Assembly: GCF_963422335.1 (NCBI RefSeq)
Contig: NZ_OY729424.1
Location: forward strand, 186,001-250,000
From: an uncultured Roseateles sp.
Lineage (GTDB): Bacteria; Pseudomonadota; Gammaproteobacteria; Burkholderiales; Burkholderiaceae_C
Direction of reading: 5' to 3'
Length of the DNA: 64,000 bases
Program-made: the position numbers and the translations under genes
Shown: piece by piece, positions 60,489-64,000 of the stretch
How positions within the stretch are numbered: the stretch's first letter is position 1
How the letters are laid out: each line of letters starts with the position of its first letter
The notes under the pieces: model-generated
Database searches by the model: none
What the model was told of the DNA's origin: nothing
What the model saw: only the letters and a program-made list of their open reading frames with translations

Positions 60489-61622
60489 ATGTCCGCAGCA
60501 AGCAGCAAACCCCTCGCCCGCCCCGCCAGGCGCAATCTTCAACATCTGGCCGCCCTGATGGCCAGCGTCGCCCTGGTGGCTTGCGGCGGCGGGGACCCGG
60601 ACCCCGCCCCGGTGGCCGCAGCGCCCACGCCGGCCCCGACACCAGCCCCTGCTCCCACACCTGCGCCGGCTCCCGCGCCCACTCCGGCGCCAGCGCCAGC
60701 GCCAGCACCTGCGCCGGCACCGGCACCGGCTCCCGCTCCAACGCCTGCACCCAGCCCGGCGCCAACGCCCGCGCCCGCTCCGACGCCGGCCCCAGCTCCC
60801 ACACCCGCGCCGGCGCCAGCCCCGACACCGGCACCTGCGCCGACACCTGCTCCCGCACCCACCCCTGCGCCAGCCCCCTCCGGCAACGAATGCGCGCCGC
60901 TGGTCGCCAAGGCGGGTGACTCGGTGACCTACCGTCAGACCAGCTCGATCGCCGGTTCGACGCCCTACACCGTCAAGTACGACTTCAGCTCGGGCAGCTA
61001 CAAGGGCGCTGCGGCCACCGTCGGCACGGTCACGGTGACCGGCGTGACGGCCGCCTCGGCCGGTCTGGCCAACTTCTATCTGGACCCGGTCACCGGCGCG
61101 GCGCTGGGCCAGGACGCGGTGGCCGGCGGTGCCAATGACACCGTCACCACCTACGAACCGGCCGACTGGCAGCAGCGCTTGACCAATGCCGGCATCGTCA
61201 ACGGCGGCAGCGGCAAGATCGCCGTCACCGCCACGATGACCGGCAAGAGCGTGACCGACGGTTTTGCCGCGCTGGGCGGCGCCACCGCCATCGTCATGAA
61301 GTACGAGTTCGCCATCAACCGCGACCCGAACGAGACCGTCACCACCGCCGCCGGCAGCTTCGCCAACTCATGCAAGTTCCGCGTCGAGTTCCAGCTGAAG
61401 GACTTCCAGGTGCAGGGTCCGGCGGCATCCAGCCCGCTGCTGGCGCTGACCCTGCCGCTGTTGCAATCCAGCTTCGCGGTGCCGACCAATATCACGCTGT
61501 GGGCGACCAACGCCGTGCCCTTCCAGCTGCCCAAGACCGTGACGGTGACGACCCTGCCGGCGCCCACCGGCGCGGTGACAACGACGCAGGAGCTGATTGC
61601 GGTGACGAAGACCGCCCGCTAA
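60489..61622 (+). CDS. Pro/Ala/Thr-repeat lipoprotein
   Basis: A 377-residue protein. After a basic N-terminus (RPARRNLQ) comes a hydrophobic signal with a lipobox-like LVAC (before GGG). A low-complexity linker of about 100 residues made of APTPAP/APAPAP units follows, then a globular beta-rich domain of about 225 residues (NECAPLVAKAGDSVTYRQTSSIAGSTPYTVKYDFSSG through VTVTTLPAPTGAVTTTQELIAVTKTAR). AGGAGAG lies in front of the ATG at 60489. The architecture suggests a surface-exposed domain held off the outer membrane by a Pro-rich stalk. No known family is recognised. Its stop overlaps the convergent MerR stop by 4 bp. Confidence 0.82.
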   Translation: MSAASSKPLARPARRNLQHLAALMASVALVACGGGDPDPAPVAAAPTPAPTPAPAPTPAPAPAPTPAPAPAPAPAPAPAPAPAPTPAPSPAPTPAPAPTPAPAPTPAPAPAPTPAPAPTPAPAPTPAPAPSGNECAPLVAKAGDSVTYRQTSSIAGSTPYTVKYDFSSGSYKGAAATVGTVTVTGVTAASAGLANFYLDPVTGAALGQDAVAGGANDTVTTYEPADWQQRLTNAGIVNGGSGKIAVTATMTGKSVTDGFAALGGATAIVMKYEFAINRDPNETVTTAAGSFANSCKFRVEFQLKDFQVQGPAASSPLLALTLPLLQSSFAVPTNITLWATNAVPFQLPKTVTVTTLPAPTGAVTTTQELIAVTKTAR

Positions 61623-62062
61623 GCGGGTGCTGCTTCCGGTGGCTCATGGCAGGCGCAGGCCTCGCCATGGGCCGCCGACACCAGCTCATGCAGGATGCCG
61701 CAGCCATGCTGCGCATGGTTGGCATCGCACTGCGCCCGCAGCGCCACCAGCTGCTGCTCCAGCGCCTGCATGCTTTTCAGCCGCGCCTGCACGCGCTGAA
61801 GCTGCTGCTCGATCAGCCGGTCCACGCCATCCAGATTGGCCCCCGGCTGATCGACACAGGCCAGCAGCTGGGCAATATCGGCCAGCGACATGTCCAGCGC
61901 CCGGCAGTGGCGGATGAAGGCCAGCCGCTCCAGATGTGTCTGGGCGTAGTCGCGATACCCGTTGTCGCTGCGCGCCGGGCCCGGCAGCAGGCCCTGCTTC
62001 TCGTAGAAACGTATGGTCTCGATGTCCACGCCGGTGGCCTGGCTGAGGGCGCCTATGCGCAT
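61619..62062 (-). CDS. MerR-family regulator, CadR/PbrR-like heavy-metal type
   Basis: A 147-residue regulator. The winged helix is MRIGALSQATGVDIETIRFYEKQGLLPGPARSDNGYRDY, followed by a dimerisation coiled coil. Metal-binding candidates are Cys in LLACVDQPG (the Cys77-like position of CadR), then HGCGILHE and the tail HGEACACHEPPE, as in Cd(II)/Pb(II)/Zn-sensing MerR proteins. The ATG at 62062 is the family start; a GTG eight codons earlier is also in frame. No CadA/ZntA-type efflux gene lies nearby, so the target is elsewhere or the sensor is an orphan. Divergent from the ABC-transporter substrate-binding gene. Confidence 0.88.
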   Translation of the reverse strand: MRIGALSQATGVDIETIRFYEKQGLLPGPARSDNGYRDYAQTHLERLAFIRHCRALDMSLADIAQLLACVDQPGANLDGVDRLIEQQLQRVQARLKSMQALEQQLVALRAQCDANHAQHGCGILHELVSAAHGEACACHEPPEAAPA

Positions 62063-62194
62063 GGTGAGCTCCTTGGATGCGGCCACAGGCTAACCCCAAA
62101 CGCCGCTCGCTTGTGCGATGCCGCGTTCGCCCGTTTGTCGGCCTGCCGCGCGCCGGGTTAGAGTCCGGGCATCATTCCTACGGAGACCGCCACC

Positions 62195-63220
62195 ATGCAA
62201 CGCCGCAGCTTCTGTGTGGCCGGCAGCGCGCTGATTGCGCTGCCCGGCTTTGCCACTGCCCAGACGATTGAAAAGCCCAAGGTGACGATCGCGGTCGGCG
62301 GCAAGAACCTGCTGTACTACCTGCCGCTGACGATTGCCGAGACGCTGGGCTACTTCAAGGCCGAGGGCCTGGACGTGACGATCGCCGACTTCGCCGGCGG
62401 TTCGCGTGCGCTGCAGGCGGTGATAGGCGGCAGCGCCGACGTGGTGTCGGGCGCTTTCGAGCACACCATCAATATGCAGATCAAGGGCCAGCGCCTGCGC
62501 GCCTTTGCACTGCAGGGCCGGGCGCCGCAGATCGTGCTGGGCGTCAACCCCAAGACCATGCCCAACTTCAAGACCGTGGCCGACCTGAAGGGCAAGAAGC
62601 TGGGCGTCACCGCGCCGGGCTCGTCGACCAATGTGCTGGCCAACTTCGTGCTGGCCAAGGCCGGGCTGAAGCCCAGCGACGTGTCCATCGTCGGCGTCGG
62701 CGCCGGCAGCGGTGCGGTGGCGGCAATGCGCTCCGGCCAGATCGACGCGATCAGCAACCTTGACCCGGTGATCACGCTGCTGCTGCGCTCGGGCGATCTG
62801 AAGGTGGTGTCCGACACCCGCGTCGTGGCCGATGCCGACAAGATCTTCGGCGGCCCGATGCCGGCCGGCTGCATGTACGCGCCGCAGAGCTTTCTGGACA
62901 AGAATCCCGGCACCGCCCAGGCCATCGCCAATGCCATCGTGCGCGCCGACAAGTGGATACAGCAGGCAGGCGCCGGCGACATCATCAAGGCCGTGCCGGA
63001 GAGCTTTCTGCTCGGCGACCGCGCGGTCTACATCGACGCCTTCCTGGCCGCCAAGGGCGCGCTGTCTGTTGACGGCATGTTCCCCGAAGCCGGCGCCGAG
63101 ACCGCCCGCCGCGCACTGGCCAGCATCGACAAGGAAGTCGCCGAGGCCAAGATCGACCTGGCGGCGATCTACACCAATGACTTCGTCAAGCGCGCCAACG
63201 CCAAGTATCCAAAGGGTTGA
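62195..63220 (+). CDS. ABC transporter substrate-binding protein (NMT1/SsuA/TauA type)
   Basis: A 341-residue periplasmic binding protein with a signal peptide (MQRRSFCVAGSALIALPGFATA-QT, Tat-like RRSF). It has the NMT1/THI5 pattern LPLTIAETLGYFKAEGLDVTIADFAGGSRALQAVIGGSADVVSGAF and TVADLKGKKLGVTAPGSSTNVLANFVLAKAGLKPSDV. This family captures nitrate, sulfonates, taurine, thiamine precursors or similar compounds; the substrate cannot be told. The downstream ATPase gene is 4 bp away, so they belong to one operon. Confidence 0.92.
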   Translation: MQRRSFCVAGSALIALPGFATAQTIEKPKVTIAVGGKNLLYYLPLTIAETLGYFKAEGLDVTIADFAGGSRALQAVIGGSADVVSGAFEHTINMQIKGQRLRAFALQGRAPQIVLGVNPKTMPNFKTVADLKGKKLGVTAPGSSTNVLANFVLAKAGLKPSDVSIVGVGAGSGAVAAMRSGQIDAISNLDPVITLLLRSGDLKVVSDTRVVADADKIFGGPMPAGCMYAPQSFLDKNPGTAQAIANAIVRADKWIQQAGAGDIIKAVPESFLLGDRAVYIDAFLAAKGALSVDGMFPEAGAETARRALASIDKEVAEAKIDLAAIYTNDFVKRANAKYPKG

Positions 63221-63224
63221 AGCA

Positions 63225-64000
63225 ATGACCGCTCCCGCGCTGCAGCTCGACAACGTCTCCTGCACCTTCGTCTCCAAGGATGATCCGAGCCAGCGCTACA
63301 CCGCCGTGCGCGACGTCGCGCTGACGGTAGGCGCCGGCGAGTTCGTCTCGGTGGTCGGCCCCACCGGCTGCGGCAAAAGCACCCTGCTCAACGTCGCCGC
63401 CGGGCTGTTGGCGCCCAGCACCGGCAGCATCAAGGTGTTCGGCGAGCCCCTGGTCGGCATCAACGCCCGCGCCGGCTATATGTTCCAGAGCGAGAGCCTG
63501 ATGCCCTGGCGTACAGCGCTGCAGAATGTGATGGCCGGGCTGGAGTTCCGCGGCGCGGCCGATGCCCGCGAACAGGCCGAGGAGTGGCTCAAGCGCGTGG
63601 GCCTCGGCGGCTTCGGCAACCGCTACCCGCATCAGCTGTCGGGTGGCATGCGCAAGCGTGTCAGCCTGGCCCAGACCCTGGTGCTGGACCCCGACATCAT
63701 CCTGATGGACGAGCCGTTCTCGGCACTGGACATCCAGACCCGCCAGCTGATGGAGAACGAGGTACTGGCCCTCTGGTCGGCCAAGAAAAAGGCGGTGCTG
63801 TTCATCACCCACGATCTGGACGAGGCGATCGCAATGAGCGACCGCGTCGTCTGCCTCAGCGCAGGCCCCGGTTCGCGGCCTATCGGCGAGTTCGCCATCG
63901 ACCTGCCGCGCCCGCGCGACGTGGCCGAGGTGCGCGCCACGCCGCGCTTCGTCGAGCTGCACCAGGCCATCTGGGCTGTGCTGCGCGAAGAGGTTTTGAA
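63225..64000 (+). CDS. ABC transporter ATP-binding protein (SsuB/TauB type), 3' end outside window
   Basis: The frame from the ATG at 63225 is open to the last base, so at least 258 residues are present without a stop. The translation starts MTAPALQLDNVSCTFVSKDDP and contains Walker A GPTGCGKSTLL, Q-loop YMFQSESLMPWRT, ABC signature HQLSGGMRKRVSLAQ, Walker B IILMDEPFSALD and the switch histidine FITHDLDEA. This is the ATPase subunit of a nitrate/sulfonate/taurine-type importer; the permease is expected just downstream. Confidence 0.93.
   Translation, partial: MTAPALQLDNVSCTFVSKDDPSQRYTAVRDVALTVGAGEFVSVVGPTGCGKSTLLNVAAGLLAPSTGSIKVFGEPLVGINARAGYMFQSESLMPWRTALQNVMAGLEFRGAADAREQAEEWLKRVGLGGFGNRYPHQLSGGMRKRVSLAQTLVLDPDIILMDEPFSALDIQTRQLMENEVLALWSAKKKAVLFITHDLDEAIAMSDRVVCLSAGPGSRPIGEFAIDLPRPRDVAEVRATPRFVELHQAIWAVLREEVL

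Noticed and set aside
60606..60882. Tandem DNA repeat array or CRISPR-like structure
   Set aside because: The repetition is a degenerate coding repeat for Pro/Ala/Thr inside a lipoprotein gene, without constant repeats and unique spacers.
60539..60910. Gly/Ala/Val-rich minus-strand frame like an elastic or PE-PGRS protein
   Set aside because: It is simply the reverse strand of the Pro/Ala/Thr linker.

Overview
The window is about 64 kb of uniformly GC-rich DNA that reads as a chromosomal segment of a betaproteobacterium of the order Burkholderiales. The closest fit is the Roseateles/Rubrivivax/Pelomonas group; this is inferred from gene content, not from a database search. Pointers are the uvrA, recA-recX, sucCD, mreBCD-mrdA-rodA and gatCAB blocks, a PEP-CTERM protein with an MHFG motif, an alanine/lysine-rich SWIB protein, and a type IV pilin followed by PglL-type ligases. 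I see no rRNA, tRNA, CRISPR array, insertion sequence or prophage.

Layout. 1-3.8 kb: 3' end of uvrA, a PEP-CTERM protein, an exported amidohydrolase, a single-domain receiver and a SWIB/histone-like protein. 3.9-10.2 kb: a minus-strand iron-uptake operon (tonB, exbB, exbD, catecholate-type receptor, PiuC-like dioxygenase, FMN alpha-hydroxy-acid dehydrogenase) with a good Fur box in front. 10.3-12.9 kb: a small membrane protein, a BepA-like protease and moaC. 12.9-17.3 kb: two tandem PglL-like O-glycan ligases behind a type IV pilin gene; the pilin has a sigma-54 promoter and two upstream GAC-N7-GTC elements. 17.3-21.2 kb: a metallo-beta-lactamase-fold phosphodiesterase, then an FHA protein, PP2C phosphatase and Ser/Thr kinase. 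21.3-26.7 kb: a TerC-family protein, sucD, sucC, a DUF2889 protein, recX, and recA with a perfect SOS box. 26.8-29 kb: a TctDE-like two-component system. 29-35 kb: the rod-shape/elongasome cluster. 35.2-39.8 kb: gatCAB, a DUF4124 protein and pyrE. 40-43.5 kb: a second TonB-dependent receptor with a LacI-type palindrome upstream, and exodeoxyribonuclease III. 43.5-48 kb: a GGDEF-EAL protein translationally coupled to an HDOD protein, and an orphan outer-membrane beta-barrel protein. 48-55 kb: the most unusual block, a LysR regulator divergent from a tight operon of an SdsA-like alkylsulfatase lipoprotein, a membrane-anchored type I sulfatase and an eight-haem cytochrome fused to HEAT/TPR-like repeats. 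55-64 kb: an orphan helical protein, TetR with a divergent membrane protein, an MFS transporter with a divergent LysR, a Pro/Ala/Thr-repeat lipoprotein, a CadR/PbrR-like MerR regulator, and the start of a nitrate/sulfonate/taurine-type ABC transporter that runs off the end.

Working together: several operons are translationally coupled by ATGA overlaps (piuC/hydroxy-acid dehydrogenase, mrdA/rodA, mreC/mreD, gatC/gatA, GGDEF-EAL/HDOD, sdsA/sulfatase). The pilin, PglL, kinase/phosphatase/FHA and c-di-GMP genes suggest a surface-attachment lifestyle. The strongest candidate for an uncharacterised system is the alkylsulfatase-sulfatase-octahaem cytochrome operon, which couples sulfate-ester cleavage to a probable periplasmic electron-transfer protein. 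The adjacent 522-residue helical protein and the pilA promoter architecture come next.
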